A stretch of 64,000 nt of DNA from Brasenia schreberi (Eukaryota > Streptophyta > Magnoliopsida > Nymphaeales > Cabombaceae). Within the stretch, counting starts at the first letter, position 1. Each line of letters opens with the position of its first letter. Position numbers and translations under genes: made by a program. Of this stretch, positions 1 to 12,666 are shown piece by piece. The stretch is taken from positions 32,596,001 to 32,660,000 of the forward strand of contig JAYKKT010000090.1 in the NCBI GenBank assembly GCA_036023115.1, given 5' to 3'. Under the pieces are notes generated by a model. The model ran no database searches. It was not told the origin of the DNA and saw only the letters and a program-made list of their open reading frames with translations.

Positions 1-1310
1 ACTCTGCAACATGATGTGACCCTTTAAATAAATATCAGTGTTAGTCATACATGGATCTGCTTGGAAGGTCACACAATGGAGGATTCACAGCATCTCAGCT
101 GGATGGTATGAGGTTGGTTGCTGCCAACGCATGGGTGACTCCTGAGCATCACATCTGGTGCTTAATTGCTAGATCAAACTAACCTGAATTAGGTCCAATT
201 TTGTTGATAAAATATTACTTTTTGGTGTTATCTTACTTATCTCTGTCGAAGCGTATAGTAGACCCTTAGGAATAGAGATCATCTTGACACCATAACACTT
301 CACTGTGATTGTCACAATCCAGTAAGATCATGACAGAACAATCCATATAGGTACTTAAGGTCATAGGAGGTTGAATAATGAAATTCAAAGTTCTACATAG
401 TAGAACTAAAGATTAGTAGGCTGATTGCAACCAAGGTTGTTCACACATCTAGACATGATGGACTTATATCCATGTGTAATATGATTTATATGTTCACCAC
501 CAACTTGAAATGGAGATGAGCGAGGTCCAACTTTATCACATTAATTGAGAAATTCTTTTTTTGGTTATTTCTGTGAAGGTCTTTTTGTGACTCCTTTCAC
601 AAATATCAGGGTCATTTCACCCGTGTACAAGTTTAGATAAATGAATACAGAAAGAAAGAGAAGGGCCACAACAACCAAGTTTCCCTCTCTTCTCCCACTA
701 TTTCTCCCTCAGTGCACTTTCTTCTCCACTCTTGTAACGTTTATTCATCACAAATAGTAACAGCAATTGGACAGCATTCCCCAGATAGTGTATCCATACA
801 TATGCACCTAACTTGTAATATGATAAAGTTCGTGAAACCTCACATTGTTATAACATTTAGATACATAACAGATATTTTTTTCAATGTTGTAAATACTAAA
901 TTGTCTTCGTCCTGTATGTACCTATGTAGGTATTGACTAAAAATCCTGTTTGTGAAAGTACTGATTTGTTTACTTGCGTTATTTTTAAGTGTTTCTGGTT
1001 CATTTAAGTACCAAAGTCATGTTGGGCACCTCTTGAAATTGACTCTTGAATGATCAGATTTGAAGGTATTAACTTTTTAAATCCTTTCTTCATGGTATCT
1101 GGATCTTGCTTGCATGCCACTTATTTGACAACAGGTATCATCTTCACTTGATTGTCTAGTTGAATGTAAACCAATATTTGAAAGAGGGAAACTGGTTTTA
1201 GACCCTCATAGATATTAGACACTATTTCTTCAACTAAAGTTAGGACATCCTCTAAACTCATAAACCCATCTGACACATGATAACCATAATTGGGTTGTGT
1301 TCAAACCTAT
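1..1310. other. AT-rich intergenic DNA, no gene seen
   Basis: I see no conserved protein, RNA gene or clear transposon end here. The one short open frame (about 712-936) has no recognisable motif and no codon structure suggesting a real gene. The stretch is probably degraded repeat DNA or intergenic spacer. Confidence 0.5.
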
Positions 1311-1873
1311 GTTATCAATAGCGGTTAGCGGTTGACCCTAATATGGCAGTAGCAAGGATATAGCGGATTTAGTGGTACACTCTCATTTAAGATTAATATA
1401 TATATATATACAATGAATTCTCTAATTTCTAAGAAATATAGAGAACACGCATAACCACTATACATAAATATGAATCAAACTAAATATACAAATTTTAAGA
1501 AAACAAACAATAAATATCATGTAGCATATGCATATTCAATTGGTAAGCTTAAATTAAAAAACAAAAACATAAATGTGTTATTCTAAGTAACAACTATTTC
1601 CCATCGATAATCCCTTAAAGTATAAATGCAAATCATTGGTTCACGATTGACAAGAAAAGCTGGAAAAAAAAAGATTGCAGAAGAACCTTAATCCACTGTA
1701 TAATGTGTTGCATTTAACTACTTATACTGCACATACAAATGCAAATCATTGCAAAACAAATCCACTTAGTTCAAACTACTTATGCAATATTTAATGTACT
1801 TGTGCAACACGAGGCAAGTGTGAAACCAACACTATACAATGTGCATAAAGTTGGATTCTCATCAATCAAAACA

Positions 1874-3640
1874 ACAACAACTAAGCCTTTTCCCATTATA
1901 GACGGGGCCAACTACATGGATTCTTTGTTTCCACAAAGCCCTATCGTGTGCCATGTTAGCAGTTAACTCACAATAAGCTAGATCATTCTTTATTGTTTCT
2001 TTCCAACACTTTTGTGGTCGTCCTCTACCTCTTTTAATACTTTTCAAATTTAGTTTTTCATAAATTCTTACAGGTTCTTCTTTTGATCTTCTTTCTATAT
2101 GTCCAAATCATCTTAAACGATATTCTCTCATTTTATCCTCTATTGATCTTCTTTCTATATGTCCAAATTTTAGCTTTTGCTTCACTCACGGCCTTTCTCG
2201 CTTCCTTCTTTGCTTTCTTATAAGCCTCTAAAGTTTCACTAGTTTTCTTAGCATAATGTAATTTGTAACATGCCCTCTTTGCCTTGATTTTATTTTGCAC
2301 TACTTCACTCCACCACCAAGCTTCTTTTTGTGCCGGTACATCTCCCTTTGATTCACCTAACACATCTTTTGCCACTTTCCTAATATGTATAGTCATATTG
2401 TTCCACATATCACAAGGTTTACCAACATAATTCCAAGCATCTCCTTGAAGGACTTTCTATTTAAATATATCTTCTTTTGAGGTTTCACCATTTAATCCGA
2501 ATAGCTCGATGCACTCTTTTCTTCTTTGTCCATTTTTTTATTTGTAAATCCATAACTAAAAGTCGATGGTGGGTGGTTAAGCTTTCTCCTGGAATTACCT
2601 TGCAATATTTACAATATGCTCTATCTTTTTTTCTACAAATAATGTAATCAATTTGTGTTTGTGATAGGCCACTCTTATAAGTAAGTAAATGTTCATCTCG
2701 TTTTTTGAACATTGTATTGACTATAAAGAGATCAAATGCCATAACAAAATTTAAAATCTCCCTACCTTCCTCATTTATATCCGCAAAACCAAAGTTTTCA
2801 TGAATACCTTGATATCCTAATGCCTCTTTACCGACATGTCCATTTAATTCTCCTCCTAAACAAATCATCTCTCTTTGTGGAATCTTTTGAATCACCTTAT
2901 CTAACTCTTCCTAAAAAGTTGTCTTTATACTATCTTCTAGTCCTACTTGGGGTGCGTAAGCACAAACTATATTCAAAACCTCTGCTCCTAACACTAATTT
3001 CAACGTCATGATTCAGTCACCATATCATCGTATGTCTACTATACTATCCTTTAAATCTTTATTTATGATAATACCAACTTCATTTCGAGCCTTTTCTTTA
3101 CCTGAGTACCATAATTTAAAACTTGTATCCTCTATCTCCTTTGCTTTTTCTCCAACCCATTTTGTCTCTTATAAACATAGAATAATAGTATCTACCACCT
3201 CCATTAACTTACCAAATAATGTTCCGATATTCCAAGAACCAATACGAATCTTATTATCTAGGACTAGCTTCCTTACTCCCGGCATCTGTCCATATTCAAA
3301 ATGCGGAGACCCTCTCTAAAAGTTATTCACTACATTCGGGCGGCAATGTAGCAGGACTAACTTCTTTACCCACACCCGTCCATGATGTGGGAACCCTCTC
3401 TGCAATTGATTCACTACATTCGGGCGAAAATGTAGTGACCCTTGCTTACTTATCACTGCATTCGGGCTCTACAACGCGTCGCTAGGCAGGGACATCCCAA
3501 AGCAATGCTCATAATTTTTGTAATCCATGTTATAAAAATCCGCCAAAGTTTTAAGCTGGCTGTCGGAAGCCTAACACAACCCTCCTTTATCCGGGATTAG
3601 GACCGATAATGCAAGGGTGATCCCTTACATGGGTGGAGTT
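1874..3640 (-). mobile_element. RTE-clade LINE, endonuclease kept, RT deleted
   Basis: This minus-strand non-LTR retrotransposon is flanked by a 19-bp target-site duplication beginning ATTCTCATCAATC at 1,855-1,873 and 3,641-3,659. Read 5' to 3' on the minus strand it has a 5' leader (about 3,640-3,330), an APE-type endonuclease (about 3,320-2,485), and the lysine-rich linker upstream of the RT (2,408-2,150). It then jumps directly to the conserved C-terminal tail ('[15 protein letters not shown]', '[18 protein letters not shown]') and a (CAA)n end, which is (TTG)n on the element strand. The whole RT domain is missing. The junction near 2,110-2,170 carries a direct repeat (tgatcttctttctatatgtc seen twice), consistent with a microhomology-mediated deletion. 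Clade assignment rests on the endonuclease/RT style and the microsatellite-like 3' tail. Confidence 0.85.
2485..3320 (-). pseudogene. LINE endonuclease domain (broken)
   Basis: This is the C-terminal part of an AP-endonuclease-like domain, the nuclease that nicks target DNA to prime LINE reverse transcription. Visible segments include 'CLGGELNGHVGKEALGYQGI' with the GD/GN-type core, then 'FVMAFDLFIVNTMFKKRDEHL' and 'TYKSGLSQTQIDYI'; this order (catalytic N, then an SQIDYI-like motif) is typical. The upstream part (about 2,900-3,320) is in other frames with stops, so the enzyme is not intact. It belongs to the LINE at 1,874-3,640. Confidence 0.75.
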
Positions 3641-4265
3641 ATTCTCATCAATCAAAACATTCAACTAAATTACCAAATGAAACAATAACAAGGGTGAGTC
3701 TTAAGTCTGAACTGAATTGAACTCAACCGAACAAGCCATTACTTGTTGCATATAATGAGAGTTCGTGCATAATCTCGAATGAAAGAAAGAAGCAAGCAAC
3801 AATAGAAGCCAACAATGCCACCTACCAGAGGTCATCGAAGGCCTACGCAGTCCATATGTTACAAACACACATAGAGAGATTGAGAAACACAAAGAAAGGC
3901 ACTACATCACTCTTTTTCGCAGCAATGGAGGTCTCCACTGACATGGCAGGAGAAGGAAGAGAGAGACTTACCGTCATTGCCGATAGTGATCATTGTTGGT
4001 CGTTGCTGCTGATGAAACGATAGACGACGAGCGAGAGAGACGGTAAAACTATTAATTTCTTCTTATAAATCCTTTAAATTAGATTGGGTCGATCCATATC
4101 CATTTGGATCGATCCACTTGTATGCAAACTACAAGTTAGTGGACCCCTATAGCGGTCCACAATAGCACTCGTAGCAGCACTTATAGTGGGTTTTGGGGTC
4201 GGTCAATAAACTCCACGCATTATAGGTGCTAAAGGGCTGCTAAAAAGCTATAGCACGCTATTGAT

Positions 4266-4737
4266 CTATTCAATTTCGACTCGTGCAAACATTCTCAAGG
4301 CTTGGGCAGAGCTTATCCTGGAAGCATGTCATTAGGTTGTGAGGCTGATTGATAACATCTAACTGTCTTAATTTAACACACTTTGCACAATATTGCTTAA
4401 GAGATGGCCCAAAATTAATTGTTATGAGCTCTTGCTAACAATTAGCTCCTGACCCATGAACATTTGGCAAACCTTCAAGGGAAGGTTTTCTTCTTACATA
4501 CAGGTTGACAAAGTTTCATGTTGCCTTGTATTCTGGATATTCATGACATTGCATAAATCTAACCTATCCTCCACAAATTTGTTAGACGTGCATTTTACAA
4601 TCTTCCTAATACTTACACTGGAACTTTCTGTAAAATATAAAATGTGTTTTGGTTAGATGAAAGCACAAGATATACTTGTTCTGGTTATTTGTATAACCGT
4701 TGATTTTTGCAAACTCATGACTTGAATTTGGTGTGAT
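4266..4737. other. Spacer, nothing recognised
   Basis: No coding or repeat signal that I can support lies between the hAT relic and the following LINE relic. Confidence 0.4.
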
Positions 4738-5455
4738 TTAGAAAATTAAAACTATGGAGAGAGACATTAGAAAATAAAGGCTTTCGACTTAGTAAAACAA
4801 ATATATAATATATTGAAAGCAAGTTTTATCAAGTGGTTACTTCATGACATAGAAATTAAGATTGGCTGACATCATATCTCTCATAAAAAAAGTTTTAGAT
4901 ACCTAAGGTCAGTTTTAAAATTGATGGAGATGTTACAGTGCATAATTAATGCAGGTTGTTCAAAATGAATATATGCATCACGTATTCATTTATTATGAGT
5001 GACAAGAAGATACCATTAAAGTTGAAAGGTAAATATAATAGAGTAGCAATTAGACACATTATATTATAAGTGTTAGGCACTTAATTATGAACATGTACAA
5101 AAGATGTGAGTGACAAAAATGAAGATTATGAGATGGATTTGTGGCCACACAAGTAAAGAACATATTCGTAATAAGGTTCTCGTAATAAAATAAGATGGTA
5201 TGAAAGTGTGAAAAGGCAACCAAAGGCAGCTCGGATTAGGTGTGAGAAACTGGACGGTGAAAATATTAAGAGAAAGTGAAAGACCACAAAACTTTTTGTT
5301 GAAAGAAAACAATAAATAAAGAATGATCTAGCTTTAGTTGAGTTAAGTGGTAGCATGACACACAATCAAGCCCTATGGGAACAAAGAATCCATGTAGCAG
5401 ACCCTATGTAGATGTAGTAACCCCATCTAGTATGAGAAAAGGTTCAGTTGTTGTT
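4738..5455 (+). mobile_element. Old, degraded LINE 3' fragment
   Basis: The sequence aligns by eye with the RT-to-tail part of the RTE LINEs elsewhere in the window: an 'actatggagagagacattagaa' region, then 'gataagaagataccattaaa' and 'tgatctagcttta'-type blocks, ending in 'agttgttgttgt'. Many substitutions, small deletions and stops show it is much older than the copies at 20,090-21,611 and 53,776-55,827. It is 5' truncated and encodes nothing usable. Confidence 0.75.
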
Positions 5456-6002
5456 GTCTGGTATTGTATTCTGGTTCTGTGCGATGTAGCAAAGCGTAGA
5501 CCCTTGAATATCAAACAGTGGCCTAACAAGTCTCAGTAACCCAAACGAATGGCCTTATTGCGTATAATTTCATCAAATACATCCCCTAATCCGCCATCCT
5601 TGATAGCTCGTCCGTTGAGTAAGATAACTAAAGAAACAAAAATGCTTCAAAGAAAATATGTGCACCTCCCCGGGGTAGAAAAAAGAACCAAAACGGCCAA
5701 TGTGTAAGGTTCTCGATACCCCCCCCCCCCCACCCCGAGAAATTTAAACATGAGAAGAAAAACAGAAAGACAAGAAAGACGATAAACAAAAAAAAGGGGG
5801 GAAAGGAGGGAATGATAACAATATCTTTTAATTTTTGCAGGCAGAAACATATCGAGAAAAAAAACGGTACCTCCTTGTTGGATTTTCCACCTGAGAACAA
5901 GCAAGATATTCTAGGCTTGCATTTAACTCTCTCCTTCAATTTAAGCCACTCTAGTTCTCGGTTTGGGCACGCAGTCACTCTCGAGTTAAGAGAGCAGGAT
6001 AA

Positions 6003-6050
<48 letters not shown>

Positions 6051-7158
6051 GGTAGCCTCCGCGTTGGTCCTATGGAAAGTAGAGCTGCCTAGAAGACAAA
6101 CTCTTAGCAGGCAACACAAGACACTACACGAAAACGAAAAGTTTGTGTTATGTCCACCTGGTGCGACACGAAAGAAACTCGCAACATGTTCGGCCTGTTT
6201 TCAACTTGAACGTGAAGCAACATGCTATGACAGACAACATGATATTGCCATCAAGGATTAAGGATTTCACTGAAGTTATCACGGTCTAGATTATTAGCCC
6301 CTTGAATGGTTTCAGGTGGGGGCAAACCATGTCCCATGGATCCCACCATGGGCTATAGAATTTTAGTTGATTTTTGAAATTTCAACATGGGGCATTTGCC
6401 CCACATCAGCTCAACGTAGATCCGCCACTGGCAATAATGGTATTCATAAAGCACATAGGAAAAATGACAACCACATATTGCAACTAAATAGCAAAAAAAA
6501 CTCTGTTACTAGTTTCTAGTGCATTTTATTCCTAAATTCTTTGTTATAATAGTCCTTTTAAATTCACCTATAACATAATGAGGGTTGATCAATTAATAAC
6601 ATTTTGATCAAGATTGTTCCCAGAATAGTGTTTGTTCTTCAAAAATAAGGCAAAAGGAAGATATCAAAATGAGAAATCAAAATCTACAAGAGATGACAGG
6701 TCTTAAAGGAATCATTCTTCTACACATATTTTTTTCACATAAAGAATGTAAGAGGATTGACTGCAGCAATTTCAAGAAAAGGTTGGACCTGAAACTAGAA
6801 CTGAAATTTCCATTGAACTGAACGGACGAAACCAAAATGGGAGCCAGAACCAGATGGGCAGGGTTGCAGATCGAGGTTTTGGTGGAACTAGAACCACAGG
6901 TATGGAAGCAGCAAACCCGTTTATCTGGATCTGGATAGGTCTAGGTATTTCTATCGTGAGATTTGACTGTTTGAAGGTGTTCAACATGGAGATGTTGCCT
7001 CATGGAAAACATCCTCCTTTTTTGTTTAGCCTGCTACAGGCAAACAACCCCTACCAATGAGGATTATTAGTGGCAATCACCACCCGACCCAACTTTATTG
7101 GGGCAGGTTGAGAACCCGTCCTGTATTCAATTGGGTCAGGTTAAGGATCAACCCACCC

Positions 7159-7161
<3 letters not shown>
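5456..7161. other. Intergenic DNA with simple repeats, no gene
   Basis: The stretch holds a 13-base C run (5,719-5,731), a long CT dinucleotide repeat (about 6,005-6,047) and AT-rich spacer. The open frames in it either run through the CT repeat (Ser-Leu or Arg-Glu strings) or lack any family signature. Confidence 0.5.
6005..6047. repeat. (CT)n microsatellite
   Basis: An uninterrupted CT dinucleotide run of about 43 bases. Confidence 0.95.

Positions 7162-7225
<64 letters not shown>
7162..7225. repeat. (AT)n-(AG)n compound microsatellite
   Basis: About 44 bases of AT repeat pass directly into about 22 bases of AG repeat. Confidence 0.95.
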
Positions 7226-7429
7226 TCCAGTCCACCACTAGCAAATTATTTATGCTTTTCAACAACATTCATGACTACCCATTATTTTTTAGTAGGCATG
7301 AGTATAATGTAAAAAGTTAAAGGATTTTTAGAAACATAGTAAAACAATATTATTACACTCGTTTCTCTCAAAAGTCATTGTCCGACATGAATGACCAACA
7401 TCGATGACGAGCACGATCCAATCAATATA

Positions 7430-7876
7430 AACAACAACAACTAAGCCTTTTCTCATACTAGACGGAGTCGGCTACGTGGATTCTTTGTTTCCATAAAGCC
7501 CTATCATGTGCCATGTTAGCAGTTAACTCACAATAAACTAGATTATTCTTTATTGTTTCTTTCCGTCCTCTACCTCTTTTAATACTTTCCAAATTTAGTT
7601 TTTCATACCTTCTTATAGGTTCTTCTTTTGATCTTTTTTCTATATGTCTAAACCATCTTAAACAATATTCTCTCATTTTATCCTCTATTGGTATGTCATA
7701 GACATCTTTTGTACATGTTGATGATTAACTGCCTAACACTTATAACCATAAAACATGGAAGGTCTAATTGTTGCTCTATAATATTTACCTTTTAACTTGA
7801 ATGGTATCTTCTTATCACAAAGAACAACTGATGCTACTCTCTATTTTAACCAACTAGCATTAATTCTATGCTTAAA
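7430..7876 (-). mobile_element. 5'-truncated RTE LINE tail
   Basis: Only the last ~450 bases of the LINE are present, with the (CAA)n end at the low-coordinate side and the conserved 'RGRGR..KETIKNNL' tail peptide at 7,458-7,676. A short duplication AATCAATATA flanks it (7,420-7,429 and 7,877-7,886), consistent with target-primed insertion and early termination of reverse transcription. Confidence 0.75.
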
Positions 7877-7886
7877 ATCAATATAT

Positions 7887-8371
7887 AAAAATAAATAAAG
7901 GCTTAACTAATAATCTTTCATAAAGATTTCAGTATAATTACTAAGTAAATACAAAAAGTTTTATAAATAGTGCTGGTGAGACTGGGGTAGTGCGAGTTCT
8001 GATGCCAAAGATCCACGGGACTAGTCTAGTCCGGATTCGCTCCCAAACAATTTTGCGCGGGTCAGGTTCTTATTGACTGCAATGATGGATCCAGAATATT
8101 ACTTTAGGGCGAAGCAGTTAGTCACGATTTTTATGTATATAAACCCTGTGCTGTAACTTTTTGTTCAATTATTTAGGATTAGACAAAGATGTAGTGAGCT
8201 CAGAGAAAAGCGCAAGATTTTAACCATTGACTACGATTGCCCACGGTTTAAGTAGTAGACATGATAGGCAAATTTTTTAACAATCAGCTACACAGGTTTC
8301 CATTATCTTGCAAAATCTGGGCGAGTTGAATGCCTCATCCGTCTACAAATAATGTACATAGATATATCATA
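7887..8371. other. 3' flank of the helicase gene
   Basis: Non-coding DNA downstream of the helicase stop codon. It should contain the 3' UTR and poly(A) site of that gene (minus strand), but I cannot fix their positions. Confidence 0.4.
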
Positions 8372-11300
8372 TCAAGCACGGCGCTTGCTTAACCGCCATG
8401 AGTTGGGTTCATGGTATCTATCGTAAAGGGGTTCAATCCGCTCTTGACGCTTGCGTTTGCTCATTTTTGTTGGGTCAGCAACTTTGAAGAATCTGGGAGC
8501 AAGCTCAACCAACCACTTCTGATCGACGACCGTGACCTCACGCATATACTCCTTGGTGGTCATAACAAGCTCATTATAGATTACCCAATCGGGCTGCCTC
8601 TGAAATAAAGCACTGCTAGGATGGATATACACCGGTTGATTCTCAACCAGTGTTCTGTAGCCTTCTTGAGGATCCTTTCGAGCAGCATGGAAAAAGAATC
8701 CAGCGCAGATGGCCTTCCTGATCTTTGTGAAATTCTTTCCAGCACTCAGCACGTCCAATTTGTACCTGAAAGTAGAAATCTGTCATCCTCACGCTCTAAA
8801 CTGCAAATAATTGAATTAAAGATGAAACATGTGCTAGACAGTGAAAAAGGCCGCAGGTTGTATTATTGGTCAGGGTGGAATCACAATATAGATGAGAGAA
8901 GCTAACTGTAATTCAAATCAAGCCAAGTGAAAGAAAGATACCCGCTACTAACTTTGCTAAGAACAACTCATCTTGGTTAGAGCACGACCGATAATCACAA
9001 GCATGTTGCAATTTCCCTCGAAAGTCTTGAGCAGTAATGACACAGCATCATAAAACACAATGCCTTTCATAATTTGTGAGAATACATGAAAGCATATGGG
9101 CTCAAAACAGTTTCCACAGAAACCAACAAACAAATATTCCAGTCCAGAAAGGTCCTTTTTTCCAGGAACACTTCATCGAGACATATTGAACTTCGCTCAT
9201 AGATGAGAGGCGAACACTTCACAGGAGAATTTCTAGAGTGTCAAGCAGTAGAATCAAACAAGATGTGACATGGATTACTAATCCCTTTACTAAGAGAGTC
9301 AATACTAAGAAAAACATCGTTCAACTTTGTCCATAACGAAAAGGCCTCCCTTAACAGGAATATCTTCAGGAGGAGAAAACTAAAAACAATCAAAGAACAG
9401 AAGCATCTGAATGCATAGCAAAACTGAGGAGATTGATTTCCAGGTGGAAATATGTTACCTGTCCATGATTGTGAGAATCTGCTTACGGACATCTTGCGCC
9501 CTCCTCAATGAACGAGATTGAACAAAATTCTCGAAACACCAGGGACTGGAGAAGTTATTTGCCTTCCAGGCCTCGTACACCGCCAAAAGAGTGAGGTGAT
9601 CACCCTCTGGCTGGAAGAATTTAGCTCTTTTCTGATCTGCCTGTGCTTGTTTCTCCCTCGGCCTGTAAAAGATGTTCTGTGTCTGGAGCATAGCTATAAT
9701 TGTCAAAATCTCCTCACTGCAACCAAGATCAACACTAGCAAGAAGCATCTTGGACAGAGGCGGATCCAGTGGAAACTCGGCCATTTTCCTCCCGAGTTTT
9801 GTTAGCAGACCCTCTTCATCCAGAGCACCTAAACTGTATAGCTGCTCCATTGCAGAAACAAGAGCTTGCGGTGGAGGAGGATCCATAAAATCGAAGGATA
9901 ACAAGTCATTTATTCCCATAGCCTTCATGGTTAGCGTGGTTAAACCAAGATTTATTCTTTGGATTTCAGGGACGGTGGTCGGCAACATTTCATTCCGGTA
10001 GGCACTCTCTGTGTAAAGCCTATAGCATTTCCCAGGACCAGTTCGTCCTGCACGCCCAGCTCGTTGCTTTGCAGATGCTTGTGAAATAGGTGTAATGACC
10101 AAGGAATCCAAGCCAAGCTTTGGATTATACACATTCTGCTTAGCAAACCCAGGATCAACCACGTAGTAAATGCCATCAATGGTCAACGAAGCCTCAGCGA
10201 TATTGGTGGCAACAACCACCTTCCGCTTTCCTGGCGGTGCAGGTTCAAAAATTCTTGACTGCATTTCGCTTGGAAGAGCACTATAAACGGGAAGTATTAT
10301 CAATTCCGGCACATTCTTTCCCAACCCTTTTATTCTCTCATAAAGGATCTGGCAAGCAGTGTCGATTTCCTCCTGTCCTGTCAAAAACAACAAAATGTCT
10401 CCTTCTGGTTCTGTCAAGTGAATCTGCATAACCGTGATCAATGCAGCATCAAGATAATCACTTTCTGGTTGTTTCGTGTAAAGGATCTCAACCGGAAACG
10501 TTCTTCCGGGAATTGTGAAAATGTTACAATTGAAGAAGTACCCAGAAAATTTTTCTGCATCAAGAGTTGCAGAGGTGACAATCAATCGCAATTCAGGTCT
10601 ACGCTTCACTAGCTGCTTCAGCAGCCAAAAAAGAACATCAGTATGAATAGTTCTTTCATGGGCTTCATCAAGCATTATAACAGAATACTGCGACAGATTC
10701 TCATCAACCAATATTTCCTAAGGAGCATGCCATCAGTCATATACTTGATTACGGTCTCTGGTCCTGTGCAATCTTCAAAACGAATGGCATAACCAACTTC
10801 TTCACCCAATCTGCAACCGAATTCCTCTGCCACCCTCTTCGCCACAGACATGGCAGCGACTCTTCGAGGCTGAGTACAACCAATTTTCCCCCTTGTTGTA
10901 TACCCTGCCTCCGCAAGATACTGAGTTACTTGAGTGGTCTTTCCTGAACCAGTTTCACCAATAACAACCAACACCTGATTGTCATGAACAGCCTGAACTA
11001 GCTCCTTCTTCAATTTGAAAATGGGAAGACTCTGCCTTTGTTCTTGTATAGATAGTTTCGACCGCTGCCCAAATGTGGGTGCCTTCCCGTATGCATCTTT
11101 CTTCCACTCAGGCATATCATAAGCAGATAAACCAACACCCCTCAGTTCCTGTGCGAGATGCCTCTCGCCGGTTTCCGGCATTGGATCCTCCCACGGCCGG
11201 TTCAAATCTTTCGGGATTGAATCGAGCATTGTCCTCTGCTGCTGCTCGCGGAGCTCCCTGCGTTCCTTAGCAAGCGCAGACTGTGTCATGGCGGCCCTCT

Positions 11301-12666
11301 GAAGAGACCCGTCTGGATTCTTCACTATTTTCACAGGCGAGACGTCAATCGAGTATCGGGTTTGCCCCTGCAAGAACGGAGGCTCGTCTTCGTTCAATTC
11401 AATCTCAACCTCCTCTTCTGCACCTTCTTCCTGGTATAACATGCCGTCCCCATCTTCATCATACATTGGATACTCGCGAACGTCCAGCACTCCGGAAGCA
11501 ATCAACTGCTTGGCTTCCCACCTCTCCGGTGAGCTCATCTTCTTTAATGGCCGGCGTGATGGAACCGCAGAATCCTCATCCGCGATTCTAATTCCAGACA
11601 AACCGATCCTCATCGACGGTTGAGGATTTGTGCTTAATGGATTTGCGCGGAAGGAGTCATCATCCGAGCTCTTCTTCATGGGGAGAAGGTCCTGACCGTT
11701 CCTCTGATCCACGTCCTTCATCGACAAACTCAATTTCTGGCCGGAGATAGAGATCACCTTCACGAATACTTCCTGATCCCTCTTCACTAAGTCCTTCGCA
11801 TTAACGACTCTGCGGCTCGCCATCTGTGAAACGTGGACGAGGCCTTCTTTGCCCCGGAAGTCGTTCAATTGAACGAAGCACCCACTATCCATAACCCTAG
11901 AGACCCTGCCTGCATAAACGCCATATAATTGGGGCTCGTCGCCCTTCCGAGCCCTAGGCCTCGGCTCATCTTCCTCATCGCCCCTATCCCGATGCCGACC
12001 CGTCCTCCGATCATCATCATCGTCTCTGCCGTAACCATACGATTCTCGCTCCTCACGTCGCCGGTCGCTAGAGTTCCGGCGATCATCAAAATCCCTGTTC
12101 CTGTCTTTGAGCCGGTCTCTGTATCTGTCATCGTCTCGATGTCGATCCCTCCTAATGTTCCTTTCGACTCTTGGATCCTCGTCGTCTTCACCTCGACGGC
12201 GATCTCTCCTAGGGTTCCTTCCTTCTCCTTCCTCCCTGTACCGATCCCTACCGTCTCTGTCCCCATCGCGAACTGTAAGTTGGTCGTCTTCACGGCGGGT
12301 AGCGGCGGCATCACTCTCGATCTCCCTCTCCAGAGCCCTAATTCTCTCACGGTCGTCAGCAACAGCAAGGCCCGGGAAGGAAGAATCCTTGCAGGAGGCG
12401 TCGGGTTTCGCGGAGACGGCATCAGGGTCCTCAGGCGTGAGGATAGCGTGGATAATTGTGAGGAGGGTGCGGACGAAATAGTCAGGCATCTCGGCACCAT
12501 TTTCCTTGAGCCTGGCGTCGAACTCGTCGACGGTGCGGCTCTTACGGCCAAGCTCCACTATGAACTCTGCAAGAACCTTGTCTCCGCAGCCTACGTGCGA
12601 CTCCAGTTCGGTGCAGATCTTCGACACCAGAGACAGATACTCGAGCTTCTTGAGTCCCTCCATCAT
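8372..12666 (-). CDS. DEAH-box pre-mRNA-splicing RNA helicase, PRP22/DHX8 type (one apparent frameshift)
   Basis: This spliceosomal ATP-dependent RNA helicase is expected in the nucleus, where the PRP22/DHX8 family releases spliced mRNA from the spliceosome. Exon 1 is 9,459-12,666 and exon 2 is 8,372-8,765; the intron 8,766-9,458 has GT and AG ends and keeps phase. I chose the ATG at 12,666 because the protein then begins [20 protein letters not shown], as in plant DEAH5; the frame upstream is a Leu-rich readthrough. In order: a conserved N-terminal helical region (1-110), an Arg/Asp-rich stretch (about 112-240), an S1 RNA-binding domain (about 245-317), Walker [11 protein letters not shown] (about 566-575), DEAH (about 666), [27 protein letters not shown] (about 867), then the helicase-associated and OB-fold C-terminus ending RLSKRRA. 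The total is about 1,200 residues, the usual length. Near 10,717-10,718 one G appears missing, so the frame shifts between 'MTDGMLLR' and 'VDENLSQYS'. Everything else is intact, so a base-call error is as likely as a real mutation. Confidence 0.93.
8766..9458 (-). other. Intron of the helicase gene
   Basis: A 693-base intron with donor GTAACA after ...ATGGACAG and acceptor TTTCAG before GTACAAATTGG. It joins Met-Asp-Arg to Tyr-Lys-Leu-Asp in phase 2, which restores the conserved IMDRYKLDV segment. Confidence 0.9.
10715..10722 (-). other. Frameshift position in helicase exon 1
   Basis: On the coding strand this reads CTTAGGAAATATTG, where the family protein needs a Leu-Arg-Glu-Ile-Leu reading. 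One extra G in the GG run would restore the whole downstream frame through the DEAH motif. The frame is open for more than 600 codons before and more than 400 codons after. Confidence 0.85.

Larger units (their letters stand above)
1311..4265 (-). mobile_element. Deleted hAT-family element (copy 3), interrupted by a LINE
   Basis: The left edge reads GTTATCAATAGCGG and the right edge CACGCTATTGAT. These are the two ends of the hAT family whose larger copies lie at 26,618-32,188 and 35,741-46,601, here in reverse orientation. The subterminal DNA at each edge also matches those copies: a run near 1,320-1,440 matches the reverse of 46,480-46,600, and a 'gctatag'-rich run lies at 4,140-4,260. No transposase sequence remains, so this is a non-autonomous deletion derivative. 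The right terminus is degenerate (GATCTA instead of GATAAC) and no clean target-site duplication is visible. A LINE occupies 1,874-3,640. Confidence 0.7.

Noticed and set aside
5628..6261. Open frames on both strands around the CT repeat
   Set aside because: The proteins consist of Ser-Leu or Arg-Glu repeats from the microsatellite plus unrelated flanks. No motif and no plausible gene structure.
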